Source of the DNA: UBA2211 sp049302755
GTDB lineage: Bacteria > Patescibacteriota > Minisyncoccia > Minisyncoccales > Minisyncoccaceae
NCBI GenBank assembly: GCA_049302755.1
Contig: JBAQMK010000002.1
Location: 310,001-374,000 of the forward strand
Direction: 5' to 3'
Length of the DNA: 64,000 bases
Position 1 is the first letter of the stretch; each line of letters opens with the position of its first letter. Position numbers and translations under genes: made by a program. Below the pieces are notes generated by a model that worked only from the letters and a program-made list of their open reading frames with translations, ran no database searches and was not told the origin of the DNA. Below are positions 40,642-49,259 of this stretch, in pieces.

Positions 40642-43600
40642 ATGGAGTCTGATTTATTGTCTAAATTGAATAAAGAGCAGAAAGAGGCGGTTACCTTTGA
40701 TAAGGGGCCTCTTTTGATTGTTGCCGGAGCGGGAACCGGCAAAACTACTGTTTTAACCCACCGTATTGCTTATCTAATCAAGGAAAAGGGAATTAAGCCG
40801 GAAGAGATTCTGGCTGTTACTTTTACCGAGAAAGCCGCCAGGGAAATGGAAGAAAGGGTGGAAAAACTTCTACCTTTCGGATATTACGATCTCTGGATAT
40901 CAACCTTTCATTCTTTCTGTGATCGAGTTTTAAAGAGATACGGATTAAGTATCGGGATACCGACCAATTACAAATTATTGGAACAGACTGGCAGCTGGAT
41001 TTTGATTAAGAAGAATTTTGATAAATTCAATTTTTTAAAAGAATATCGTCCGCTCGGTAATCCGACTAAGTTTATCGAAGCTTTGGTTTCCCATTTCGGT
41101 CATTGTAAGAATGAGGGAATTTATCCGGAGAATTATTTAGAGCATGCCGATTCTTTGAAATTGAATATGGATGATATTCCAGTCGGTTCCAAATCGGTAA
41201 AATCAAAGGACAAGAAAGATTTGAGCAACAAACAGAAAGAATATGAAATGATTAAAGAGGTGGCCGAAGCATATCATGTTTATCAGAAGCTTTTACTCGA
41301 CAATAACGTTTTGGATTTTGGCGATTTGATAAATTATACTTTAAAGTTGTTTGAGAAGCGTCCGGAGATTTTGGAAAAATATAGAGATCAATTCAAATAT
41401 GTGATGGTTGATGAATTCCAGGATACCAACTGGGTTCAATATGAATTGGTTCAAAAATTAATCTATCCCGAGAATAATATTACGGTCGTCGGAGATGATG
41501 ATCAATCGGTGATGGGTTTTCAGGGAGCTTCATTTAATAATGTTTTAAGATTTGAACAGGATTATCCTAAATCAAAAGAGATTGTTTTAGTTGAGAATTA
41601 TAGGTCTCCTCAAAATATTCTTGATTTGTCATATCAATTCATTCAATTGAATAATCCCAATCGTTTGGAATATCAATTGAATGAAATTGAGGGAATTAGC
41701 AAAAGAGCGAAAGAAAGAGGAATAGATTTAAAGTCGTTCAAGAAGATTGATAAAAAACTTAAAAGCAATCAAGGGAAATCGGGAGCGATAGAATTGCTCG
41801 GCTTTGAAACGGTTGACGATGAAGTGTCGGGAGTTGTTAATAAAATATGGGAATTGAAAGAAATCGACAGCAAGGCAGAATTTTCTGATTTTGCCATTCT
41901 GACCAGAACCAATGAATCGGCCAATAGTTTTAGTCGGGCCTTAGAAAGAGCCGGCATTCCTTATCAATTCGTTTCTTCTAAAGGTTTATACACCAATCCT
42001 TTAATACTCGATTTAATTTCTTATCTAAAAGTTATTCTTAATTTTTACGATTCTCCTAATTTTTATAGGATATTAAGAATGATGGATTTTTCTCCCGAAG
42101 AAGTTTCAAGGATTATCCAATACAGCGATAAAAAAGGAATTCCTATCTTTGAAGCGATTAACGATAGTCATCTTTTGAGTAAGTTTACTTCGGACACGGT
42201 TGTTAAGTTAAGAAAAATCGTTGAAAACTTAAAGAAGCATTATAAATTATCAAAAGAAAAGGGTGCGGGTGAAGTTTTTATTCACGTCATTAATGATTTG
42301 GAGTATGCAAAATATATTCCTGAAAATAACGAAGAGAGTTTTAAAAAGTGGGAATTGATTGATCAGTTTTTTGAGAAGATAAAGAGTTTTGATAATTCTC
42401 AAAATGATCCGACCCTTCTTTCCTTTATGGAAAACCTGCAAATGGAATTGGAAGCGGGCGAAGAAGGTTCAATCAGAACGGGGATTGATTCAAGCTTTGA
42501 CGCGGTGCGAATAATGACAATCCATTCTTCCAAAGGGCTTGAATTTAAATACGTCTTCTTAACCAACTTGGTTGCCCGAAAGTTTCCTTCTGATCAGAGA
42601 AAGAATCCGATAGAAATACCTGAAGCTTTAATTAAGGAGGTTTTACCAGAAGGAGAATCGCATATTCAGGAAGAAAGAAGATTGTTTTATGTTGCTTTAA
42701 CGCGCGCTAAAAAGGGATTGTTTTTGACCTGGGCCACTGATTACGGAGGCAAAGATTTAAAAAAACCATCAAGATTCTTGCTTGAATCGGGCTTAATTAC
42801 CGAAGAAACATTGAATAAACAAAAGTTTACCAGAAGTTCCGGTTTTTGCATCAAGCGTTCGATGAGTTTTAAATTGGAATCGAATGAAACTAACGGCTCG
42901 GGAAAAGATTTGAGAGTATTTCTACCAGATCATTTTTCTTATTCCCAAGTTGAATCTTTTAGAAAATGTCCTTTGGGATACAAGTTCGGAAGCATATTTA
43001 AAATACCAATCAGGGGAAAATCGGTATTTAGTTTTGGAAAAAGTATTCACCAGACATTGCATCGTTTTGTTTCAGAATCATTAAAACTTTCTTCAGTTGA
43101 ACAGAAGACTCTTTTTGGCAAAAATGCCGCTTCCAATATATTAAGCTTCGAAGACTTGTTAAAAATATATGAAAAGGAATGGATTGAAGATTGGTACGAA
43201 TCATCGGTGATTAAAAAAGAGTTCTATGAAAAAGGAAAAGAAAGTCTTAAGCTTTTTTATGAAGATTTTATCAAAAACAAGCCAGAGGTTCTTTTGATTA
43301 ATGATGAACCGGCTTTGGAGAAGAATTTTAATTTAAAATTAAACGGAGATGTTTTTATCGGAACAATTGATAGAATAGATAAATTGGGCGACGGAGTGGA
43401 AATTATTGATTACAAGACTGGCTCACCTAAGAAAACATTAGCCAAGGAAGAGAAATTGCAACTAATGATTTATGCGGTTGCGGCGAAGAAGGTTTTAGGG
43501 TTAAATCCTCTTAGATTGACCTATTATTATCTTGATGACGGGACGACTTGTTCTTTTGATATTAAAGACAATGATATTGATGACACCGAAGCTGAAATCA

Positions 43601-43704
43601 GAGATCTATTGGAGAAAATCAAGAGGAGTAATTTTAAGCCCACTCCGGGATGGCATTGTCAATATTGCGACTTTAAAGATATTTGCGCTCATAGGAAGAT
43701 TTGA
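40642..43704 (+). CDS. UvrD/PcrA-type helicase fused to a RecB-like Fe-S nuclease
   Basis: The 1020-residue protein is a superfamily 1 helicase: Walker A VAGAGTGKTTVLTHR at about residues 27-41, TFTEKAAREM, DEFQDTN near 256, GDDDQSVMGFQGAS, VENYRSP, TIHSSKGLEFKYVF and FYVALTRAKKGLF near 680. From about residue 765 it carries a PDDEXK_1 nuclease domain: GTIDRIDKL and IIDYKTGSPKK near 920 provide the acidic and lysine residues. Four cysteines (FRKCPLGYK near 772 and CQYCDFKDIC near 1005) fit an AddB-type [4Fe-4S] staple. It likely processes DNA ends in repair. Confidence 0.92.
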   Translation: MESDLLSKLNKEQKEAVTFDKGPLLIVAGAGTGKTTVLTHRIAYLIKEKGIKPEEILAVTFTEKAAREMEERVEKLLPFGYYDLWISTFHSFCDRVLKRYGLSIGIPTNYKLLEQTGSWILIKKNFDKFNFLKEYRPLGNPTKFIEALVSHFGHCKNEGIYPENYLEHADSLKLNMDDIPVGSKSVKSKDKKDLSNKQKEYEMIKEVAEAYHVYQKLLLDNNVLDFGDLINYTLKLFEKRPEILEKYRDQFKYVMVDEFQDTNWVQYELVQKLIYPENNITVVGDDDQSVMGFQGASFNNVLRFEQDYPKSKEIVLVENYRSPQNILDLSYQFIQLNNPNRLEYQLNEIEGISKRAKERGIDLKSFKKIDKKLKSNQGKSGAIELLGFETVDDEVSGVVNKIWELKEIDSKAEFSDFAILTRTNESANSFSRALERAGIPYQFVSSKGLYTNPLILDLISYLKVILNFYDSPNFYRILRMMDFSPEEVSRIIQYSDKKGIPIFEAINDSHLLSKFTSDTVVKLRKIVENLKKHYKLSKEKGAGEVFIHVINDLEYAKYIPENNEESFKKWELIDQFFEKIKSFDNSQNDPTLLSFMENLQMELEAGEEGSIRTGIDSSFDAVRIMTIHSSKGLEFKYVFLTNLVARKFPSDQRKNPIEIPEALIKEVLPEGESHIQEERRLFYVALTRAKKGLFLTWATDYGGKDLKKPSRFLLESGLITEETLNKQKFTRSSGFCIKRSMSFKLESNETNGSGKDLRVFLPDHFSYSQVESFRKCPLGYKFGSIFKIPIRGKSVFSFGKSIHQTLHRFVSESLKLSSVEQKTLFGKNAASNILSFEDLLKIYEKEWIEDWYESSVIKKEFYEKGKESLKLFYEDFIKNKPEVLLINDEPALEKNFNLKLNGDVFIGTIDRIDKLGDGVEIIDYKTGSPKKTLAKEEKLQLMIYAVAAKKVLGLNPLRLTYYYLDDGTTCSFDIKDNDIDDTEAEIRDLLEKIKRSNFKPTPGWHCQYCDFKDICAHRKI

Positions 43705-43706
43705 GG

Positions 43707-43719
43707 TATAATTAAACAT
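43707..43719 (+). promoter_or_regulatory. -10 box, near-leaderless gpsA transcript
   Basis: TATAAT at 43707-43712 predicts a start at about 43719, one base before the ATG at 43720. The box lies just after the helicase stop codon. Confidence 0.6.
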
Positions 43720-44721
43720 ATGAAAAAAACAAAATTAACAATTTTAGGCGACGGAGCCTGGGGAACAACCTTAGCTATTTTATTGTCTAAAAACGGCCAC
43801 GAAGTCACGGTTTGGAGTGCTTTTCCTGAATATTTGGATGTTTTAGACAAAGAAAGAGAGAATAAGACGTATTTGAAAGGGATAAAGATTCCTTCAAATA
43901 TTGTTTTTGAAAAAGATTTAGGCAAAGCGATAGAATTCGGGGAATACATTGTTTTCAGTATTCCGTCTAAGTTTTTCAGAGATGTTGCCAAAAAAGTTAA
44001 AAAAGAAAACGTTTCTTTGAAGGGAAAAGTTTTTATCAATGTTGCCAAGGGATTAGAACAAAAAACATTAAAAAGAATGACAGAGGTTTTAAAAGATGAA
44101 TTGGGAAATGTTCAGACTGCTGTTTTGTCCGGTCCGACAATTGCAATTGAAGTTGCGCGTGAATTACCGGCCTTAGTCGTCGCTGCTTCAAAAAATCATT
44201 TAATTGCTAAAAACATTCAAGACATTTTTAGTAATGAATATTTTAGAGTGTATACTTCGACTGACGTTATCGGCGTTGAGCTGGGCGGACCATTAAAAAA
44301 TATTATTGCTGTGGTGGCTGGTATATCTGATGGTCTTGGTTTCGGTTCTAATGCCAAAGCAGCGGTATTATCTCGAGGATTAGTTGAAATACAAAGATTA
44401 GGAGAAAAGATGGGCGCGAAAAGAAAAACATTTTATGGTTTAGCAGGATTAGGAGATTTATCTACGACTTGTATTAGTCCAGAAAGTAGAAACAGAACTT
44501 TAGGAGAAAAAATTGCTAAAGGTCAGAAACTAGAAGATATTGTTAATTCAACCGCCAGCATTATTGAGGGTGCAACAACCGCTGAAGTTGTTTATCAATT
44601 AAGTAAGAAATACAAAGTAGATATGCCGATTGTTTCTTCGGTGTATCAGGTTTTATACAAGAATAAGACTCCCAAAGCGGCTTTGATTGAAATGATGACT
44701 AGGAAGAGGAAGCCGGAATAA
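43720..44721 (+). CDS. gpsA: Glycerol-3-phosphate dehydrogenase [NAD(P)+]
   Basis: The 333-residue enzyme makes sn-glycerol 3-phosphate from dihydroxyacetone phosphate for phospholipid synthesis. It shows the dinucleotide-binding GDGAWGTTLAILLSKNGHEV at the N-terminus, VFSIPSKF, INVAKGLEQKT, VLSGPTIAIEVARELPA, the catalytic GVELGGPLKNIIAVVAGISDGLGFGSNAKAAVLSRGLVE in pieces, and FYGLAGLGDLSTTCISPESRNRTLG. The usual K-N lysine of the active site lies in PLKNI. Its presence suggests the cell makes its own glycerophosphate. Confidence 0.96.
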   Translation: MKKTKLTILGDGAWGTTLAILLSKNGHEVTVWSAFPEYLDVLDKERENKTYLKGIKIPSNIVFEKDLGKAIEFGEYIVFSIPSKFFRDVAKKVKKENVSLKGKVFINVAKGLEQKTLKRMTEVLKDELGNVQTAVLSGPTIAIEVARELPALVVAASKNHLIAKNIQDIFSNEYFRVYTSTDVIGVELGGPLKNIIAVVAGISDGLGFGSNAKAAVLSRGLVEIQRLGEKMGAKRKTFYGLAGLGDLSTTCISPESRNRTLGEKIAKGQKLEDIVNSTASIIEGATTAEVVYQLSKKYKVDMPIVSSVYQVLYKNKTPKAALIEMMTRKRKPE

Positions 44722-44777
44722 TCTTGAATAATTTACTTTTTTAAGATAAGGTTAAATAAAGAATAATAAATAAAAAA

Positions 44778-45251
44778 ATGAAATTAAATATTTTTATCGA
44801 GAATCCAAAAGGTAGTTCAAATAAGTATGAACTGGATAAAGAATCGGGAAAGATAATGCTTGATCGAGCCTTGTATTCTTCTGTTTTCTGGCCTTTTGAG
44901 TACGGCTTTATAGAAAATACCTTATCCGAAGATGGCGACCCGTTGGATGCCGTAGTATTAGTTAATGAGCCGACTTTTCCCGGTTGCGTTATCCCTTGTA
45001 AGATTATCGGAATGTTGGACATGGAAGACGAGAGCGGAATAGACTACAAGATTATCGCTGTTCCTGATGACAAGATTGATCCGAGATTCAAACACATTAA
45101 CAGTGTTGATGATTTAACTGAACATCAAAAAAAAGAACTTCAGGAATTTTTTGAAATATACAAAAGACTTGAACCGAACAAATGGGTTAAGGTGGTAGGA
45201 TTCAAATCAAAAGAAGAAGCAGAAGCAACAATAGAAAAGTGTAAAAAATAA
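44778..45251 (+). CDS. ppa: Inorganic pyrophosphatase, family I
   Basis: The 157-residue enzyme hydrolyses pyrophosphate. The active-site signature SEDGDPLDAVVL at about residues 52-63, preceded by SSVFWPFEYGFIENT and KYELDKESGKIMLDRALY, with later DDKIDPRF and the end KRLEPNKWVKVVGFKSKEEAEATI, is textbook family I. Length is slightly under the usual 170-180 residues. It is the canonical enzyme in this window; a divergent short homologue lies at 23059. The ferredoxin gene follows after four bases. Confidence 0.95.
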   Translation: MKLNIFIENPKGSSNKYELDKESGKIMLDRALYSSVFWPFEYGFIENTLSEDGDPLDAVVLVNEPTFPGCVIPCKIIGMLDMEDESGIDYKIIAVPDDKIDPRFKHINSVDDLTEHQKKELQEFFEIYKRLEPNKWVKVVGFKSKEEAEATIEKCKK

Positions 45252-45255
45252 AATC

Positions 45256-45483
45256 ATGGAAGACACAAAAAAAACTTATAAAAATTATAAGGTAAATAAA
45301 GAGACGTGTATCGGTTGTGGAAGTTGTGCCTTGGCTTGTCCTGAGGGGGCTGAGATGGACACCGACGGTAAGTCTAAGATTATCAGCTCGGCCAAGGTTG
45401 AAGAGTGTGGAGGTGTTGATTTATGTCCCTACGGAGCAATTGAGGTTGAGGGTGAAGTAGAAGGAGAAGAGACGGAAGATTAA
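45256..45483 (+). CDS. Small [4Fe-4S] ferredoxin
   Basis: The 75-residue protein has the cluster motif C-I-G-C-G-S-C-A-L-A-C-P at about residues 14-25 and a second motif C-G-G-V-D-L-C-P about 40 residues later, then a very acidic tail. One [4Fe-4S] cluster is certain and the extra cysteines may bind or stabilise another. It is a low-potential electron carrier in the cytoplasm, and a possible partner of the hydrogenase or of superoxide reductase. It lies next to the Fe-S assembly cassette. Confidence 0.88.
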   Translation: MEDTKKTYKNYKVNKETCIGCGSCALACPEGAEMDTDGKSKIISSAKVEECGGVDLCPYGAIEVEGEVEGEETED

Positions 45484-45504
45484 TTATTTTAAATTATTAT
45501 ATAC

Positions 45505-45529
45505 AATTAACCCAGTCATTGGGTTAATT
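45505..45529 (+). promoter_or_regulatory. Ten-base-pair hairpin in the sufC leader
   Basis: AATTAACCCA (45505-45514) pairs perfectly with TGGGTTAATT (45520-45529) around GTCAT, followed by T-rich bases and the ATG at 45537. A/T-rich -10-like TATTAT and TTATAT boxes at 45495-45503 lie just before it, so a new transcript could begin with this stem; it could also end ferredoxin transcripts. Confidence 0.55.
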
Positions 45530-45536
45530 TATTAAA

Positions 45537-46238
45537 ATGAGTTTATTGGAAATTAAAAATTTAGTTGTTGAAACCAACGGCAAAGCAATCCTTAATGGGG
45601 TTAATTTGAAGATTAAAGCGGGAGAAGTCTTTGCTCTTTTGGGTCCCAACGCCAGCGGTAAGAGTACTCTTGCTAAAACTGTCATGGGCTTGCCGGAGTA
45701 TAAAATCAAAAAAGGAGAGATTATTTTAAAGGGAAAAGATATTAAGAAATTGGCTTTAGAGAAAAGAGTTAAAGAGGGTATTGCTTTGGTTTTTCAAAAT
45801 CCTCCGGCATTACAAGGAATAAAATTGGAGAAATTATTAGATTTGATTTCTAAAAAAAGAAGCGAGTATGAAGAAAAACATTCCAATCTTTTAGAAAGAG
45901 ACGTTAATGTTAATTTTTCTGGCGGAGAAAAGAAGATTTCCGAGCTGATGCAAGTTTTATCTTTGAATCCTGACTTGATGATTTTAGATGAGATAGACTC
46001 CGGTTTAGATATTAAAAAAAGAGAGGAAGTGGTAAATATTATCAAAGAAAGGGTTAAGGACGGAATGTCGGTTTTAATTATCACCCATCAGGGAGAAATA
46101 TTAGAGCAGATCAATCCCAATAGAGTCGGTGTTATAATAGACGGGAAAATTATTTGCGAAAGTACTGATTTTAGAAAGGTTTTAAAAAGTATCAAAGAAA
46201 ATGACTATGCCAAGTGCAAACATTGTAAAAAAATGTAG
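45537..46238 (+). CDS. sufC: Fe-S assembly ATPase SufC
   Basis: The 233-residue ABC ATPase has Walker A LLGPNASGKSTLAKTVMGL at about residues 33-51, the SufC-typical Q-loop VFQNPPALQGI, the signature FSGGEKKISELMQVLSLNPDLMILDEIDSGLD and the H-loop THQ. SufC drives the SufB scaffold that builds Fe-S clusters. Compared with E. coli SufC the core is normal, but the C-terminus has an extra CKHC pair in YAKCKHCKKM. It overlaps sufB by 38 bases. No SufS, SufU, SufE or SufD is present. Confidence 0.94.
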   Translation: MSLLEIKNLVVETNGKAILNGVNLKIKAGEVFALLGPNASGKSTLAKTVMGLPEYKIKKGEIILKGKDIKKLALEKRVKEGIALVFQNPPALQGIKLEKLLDLISKKRSEYEEKHSNLLERDVNVNFSGGEKKISELMQVLSLNPDLMILDEIDSGLDIKKREEVVNIIKERVKDGMSVLIITHQGEILEQINPNRVGVIIDGKIICESTDFRKVLKSIKENDYAKCKHCKKM

Positions 46239-47127
46239 TCCCGATTTTTTATTAATAGACAACGAAGTTAAATCTATTAGTAAAAGCAAGGAAGTGCTGA
46301 TTTTATCCAGTATTGATGCCTGGAATTCTTTGGACTGGACAAAGAAGTATTTTGATGGAAAGCCTAAAGGAGGGTATTTTATCTGGGTCAAAAAGCAAGT
46401 TGATTTTCCCTTGTCTACCTGTGTTAATATTGCTTCTCTGAAAGTTAAACAGGACTTACAGAACTTGATGGTGATTGAGAAGGGAATAAAAGCCAAGGCC
46501 AATGTTGTTTGCAGCTCTTTGAAGAATAATCTTCTAGGAACGCACAGGGCCAGAGGTAAATTAATTTTAAAGGAAGGCGCTTCTTTGGAGTATAATCATA
46601 TTCATAAATGGGGAAGCATGGATAATGTTTTTCCCGATTACGAGTTTATCTTAGGGACAGGTTCATCTTTGGATTATAATTATTCAAATATGTTCCCGCC
46701 AAAGGAATTAAATATTAAAAACAAGATAATTTGCGGAAATAATTCATCGGTTAATTTAAGCATCTCTGTTAACGGTATTGATTCTAATATTAAAATAAAA
46801 GAAGAAGTTCTTTTAAATGGAAAAGGAGCACAGGCTATTTCTAAGTTGAAATTAGTCGGAAGAAAGAATTCTAATATTGTTGCCGAGAGCTCAATTATTG
46901 CTAAAGAAAAATCTAAAGGGCATATTGATTGTCAGAGTCTAATGATTGATAGTAAATCAAAAATATCATCTATTCCTTTGTTGGTTTGTGAAAACAAGGA
47001 TGCGCAGATTACCCATGAAGCTTCTATCGGCAGAGTTTCCGAGGAGCAATTGAATTATTTAAGAGCCAGAGGATTAAATGAGAAACAGGCAATTGATTTG
47101 ATTGTTTCCGGTTTCTTAAAAGCTTAA
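46201..47127 (+). CDS. sufB: Fe-S scaffold SufB/SufD family, short
   Basis: The 308-residue protein matches the SufB/SufD fold, a right-handed parallel beta-helix: YFIWVKKQVDFPLSTCVNI, then SLEYNHIHKWG, the many-strand region with NNSSVNLSISVNGIDSNIKIKEEVLLNGKGAQAISKLKLVGRKNSNIVAESSIIAK as repeats, GHIDCQSLMID, ENKDAQITHEASIGRVSEEQLNYLRARGLNEKQAIDLIVSGFL, the last being the family hallmark. It is short compared with SufB (about 480) and resembles the minimal two-gene SufBC type found in archaea and some bacteria. It overlaps sufC and would supply the scaffold. Confidence 0.9.
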   Translation: MTMPSANIVKKCSPDFLLIDNEVKSISKSKEVLILSSIDAWNSLDWTKKYFDGKPKGGYFIWVKKQVDFPLSTCVNIASLKVKQDLQNLMVIEKGIKAKANVVCSSLKNNLLGTHRARGKLILKEGASLEYNHIHKWGSMDNVFPDYEFILGTGSSLDYNYSNMFPPKELNIKNKIICGNNSSVNLSISVNGIDSNIKIKEEVLLNGKGAQAISKLKLVGRKNSNIVAESSIIAKEKSKGHIDCQSLMIDSKSKISSIPLLVCENKDAQITHEASIGRVSEEQLNYLRARGLNEKQAIDLIVSGFLKA

Positions 47128-47132
47128 ACAAT

Positions 47133-47342
47133 ATGAAGATTACAAAGAAAACTAAATTATCAAAACTGATTGATGATAAGAAGGTGGGAGTCATTTTGGA
47201 GAAATACGATTTTCCCTGCATTTCTTGTCCTCATGCTAGATACGAAATGGAGAGTTTGGAATTGGGAAATGTTTGCGAGATGTATGACATTGATTCAGAA
47301 AAGTTGATCAAAGAGTTAAATGAAAAATTGAATAAGAAATGA
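47133..47342 (+). CDS. DUF1858 domain protein
   Basis: The 69-residue protein matches the DUF1858 family, with SKLIDDKKVGVILEKYDFPCISCPHARYEMESLELGNVCEMYDIDSEKLIKELNEKL as segments; three cysteines (PCISC and NVC) are typical. DUF1858 also occurs next to Fe-S repair proteins. Its position directly behind sufB and the cysteine pattern suggest a small Fe-S or persulfide-handling helper, which is inference. The next gene overlaps its stop by four bases. Confidence 0.85.
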   Translation: MKITKKTKLSKLIDDKKVGVILEKYDFPCISCPHARYEMESLELGNVCEMYDIDSEKLIKELNEKLNKK

Positions 47343-48184
47343 AGAAGTCGGTCTTTATTCTTTTAACACTTTTAATCTTAAATTTTTTAGTATTTCCTTT
47401 TGTTGTTATTTTGTCTTTACCGGCTTACCTTGAGGTAAGTTTTTTTGATGTTGGACAGGGAGACTCTATTTTTATCGAAGCTCCGGGTGGTTATCAGGTA
47501 TTAATTGATGGTGGCCCCAGTTATTCCAAGGTTTTAGACGGTTTATCAAAAGAGATGTTATTGAATGACAAGGAAATAGATTTGGTTATTTTAACTCACC
47601 CTGAAAGCGATCACATGACCGGATTGTTTTCTGTTTTAGATAATTACAAGATAGATAATATTATTTGGACTGGCATAGAAAAAGAGGGAGTTAAGTTTGA
47701 AACCTGGAAAAGAATGATTAATGAAGAGGGAGTTAATATTTATTATGCTAATTCCGGTGATGTTGTTAATATGGGAGAGGTTAGTTTGGAAATAATCAGT
47801 CCTAAAGAATCAATCGTTGGAAAAGAATTCGAAGAAAGCAATAACACGGCAGTTGTCGCCAAACTTAAATACAAAGACAGCTCTTTTCTGTTTACCGGAG
47901 ATATTTCTTCTAAAATAGAGAGTGAATTAAACGATATAGACATTGATGTTTTAAAGGTTGCCCATCACGGTTCGAAATATTCAACTTCTGAAGAGTTTCT
48001 TAAAAAGGTGACCCCTTTAGTTTCGGTGATTCAGGTGGGTAAAAATTCGTATGACCATCCGACTGAAGAAGTTTTGACACGCCTTGATAATTTTGGTATT
48101 AAAGTATTAAGGAATGATACTAATGGAGACATAAAGATTGTTTCCGACGGTTTAAATTATAAAATAATAACTAGTAAAAAATAA
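47339..48184 (+). CDS. ComEC C-terminal-type metallo-beta-lactamase fold hydrolase
   Basis: The 281-residue protein has a signal anchor (about residues 5-27) and the metallo-beta-lactamase domain typical of the C-terminal part of ComEC: FFDVGQGDSIFIEAPGGYQVLIDGG, THPESDHMTGLFSVL, the segment FLFTGDISS, LKVAHHGSKYSTS and QVGKNSYDHPTEEVL. ComEC proteins form the DNA channel of natural transformation, but here only the hydrolase exists with one membrane helix and no channel helices. It could be an outer-face DNA or nucleotide hydrolase. It follows DUF1858 with a four-base overlap. Confidence 0.87.
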   Translation: MKKSVFILLTLLILNFLVFPFVVILSLPAYLEVSFFDVGQGDSIFIEAPGGYQVLIDGGPSYSKVLDGLSKEMLLNDKEIDLVILTHPESDHMTGLFSVLDNYKIDNIIWTGIEKEGVKFETWKRMINEEGVNIYYANSGDVVNMGEVSLEIISPKESIVGKEFEESNNTAVVAKLKYKDSSFLFTGDISSKIESELNDIDIDVLKVAHHGSKYSTSEEFLKKVTPLVSVIQVGKNSYDHPTEEVLTRLDNFGIKVLRNDTNGDIKIVSDGLNYKIITSKK

Positions 48185-48188
48185 ACAT

Positions 48189-49244
48189 ATGGATTTTCCA
48201 ATTTTCAAAACCAAGATGGGAGGGGACAGGAAGTTTAATTTAGCCGACCCGAAAGAGAGAGCCGAATATTTTAAATTAAAATGTGGACCGGAGATAGAAA
48301 AATTGAAAGAGTATTTGGAAAAGAATACTTTCATCGCCTATCTTTTGGGTAAGAAGAATTCAGGAAAAGGAACTTATTCTAAGATGTTGGCCGAGGTTTT
48401 AGGAGCTGACAAAATTGAACACTTATCTGTCGGTGATATGGTGAGAGCCTTGGATACTGAAATCCAAGACCCGGAAAAGAAAAAAGAATTGGTTGAATTT
48501 TTGGAAAAAAACTATCGAGGATTTTATCCTTTAGAAGAATTAATCAAAAGTATGGAAGATAGAGACACTAAAACTCTTCTTCCCGATGAATTAGTTTTGG
48601 CTTTGGTTAAAAGAGAAATTGCTAAAAGAGAAAGAAAGGTTATTCTTCTTGATGGTTTTCCGAGAAATATGGACCAGGTCAGCTTTTCTTTATTCTTTAG
48701 AGACTTGGTTGATTACAGAGACGACCCAGATATTTTCATTATGATTGATGTTCCGATGAATATTATTAATGAAAGAATAAAATGGAGAAGAATCTGTCCT
48801 AAATGTAATGCTTCAAGAAGCTTGAAATTATTGCCGACTTCAAAAATTGGATATGACGAAGCAACTAAAGATTTCTATTTAATTTGTGACGAAGCTGGTT
48901 GTGATGGTGGAAAAATGGTGATGAAGGAAGGTGATGAGAAGGGAATCGAACCAATTAAAGAAAGATTATTGATGGATGAAGAAATATTAAAGAAAGCCGA
49001 TACGTTATATGGTATTCCAAAGGTTAAATTGAGAAACGCTGTTCCGGCCGATGTTGCCCGCGACTATGTTGATGAATACGAAATGACTCCCGGATATTCA
49101 TTTAAATACGAGAACGGGGAAGTGAAAACCATTGAAGAACCTTGGATTGTAGCTGATGATTCCGGAGTTCAATGTGTCAGTTTGCAGGCCGCTCCGGTCG
49201 TGGTTGCAATGATTAAACAATTGGTTGAAGTATTGAAAATTTAG
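48189..49244 (+). CDS. Extended adenylate kinase-like nucleoside monophosphate kinase
   Basis: The 351-residue protein contains an adenylate kinase core: P-loop LLGKKNSGKGTYSKML at about residues 53-68 (replacing the usual G-x-P-G-S-G-K-G-T), HLSVGDMVR, LLDGFPRNMDQV, and a LID with zinc cysteines CPKCNASRSL...CDEAGC. It has an extra 50 residues at the N-terminus (with the charged helix EIEKLKEYLEKN) and about 90 at the C-terminus that I cannot assign. Normal enzymes are about 215 residues. It should convert AMP and ATP to ADP; the extra domains are a family variant seen in some CPR genomes, from memory. It is the last protein gene before the non-coding RNA. Confidence 0.85.
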   Translation: MDFPIFKTKMGGDRKFNLADPKERAEYFKLKCGPEIEKLKEYLEKNTFIAYLLGKKNSGKGTYSKMLAEVLGADKIEHLSVGDMVRALDTEIQDPEKKKELVEFLEKNYRGFYPLEELIKSMEDRDTKTLLPDELVLALVKREIAKRERKVILLDGFPRNMDQVSFSLFFRDLVDYRDDPDIFIMIDVPMNIINERIKWRRICPKCNASRSLKLLPTSKIGYDEATKDFYLICDEAGCDGGKMVMKEGDEKGIEPIKERLLMDEEILKKADTLYGIPKVKLRNAVPADVARDYVDEYEMTPGYSFKYENGEVKTIEEPWIVADDSGVQCVSLQAAPVVVAMIKQLVEVLKI

Positions 49245-49253
49245 AGGTATAAT
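49225..49253 (+). promoter_or_regulatory. Promoter of a structured non-coding RNA
   Basis: TTGAAG at 49225-49230, inside the end of the kinase gene, and TATAAT at 49248-49253 are 17 bases apart. The predicted start, 49260, is exactly the first base of the RNA's closing stem. Confidence 0.75.
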
Positions 49254-49259
49254 ATACTT

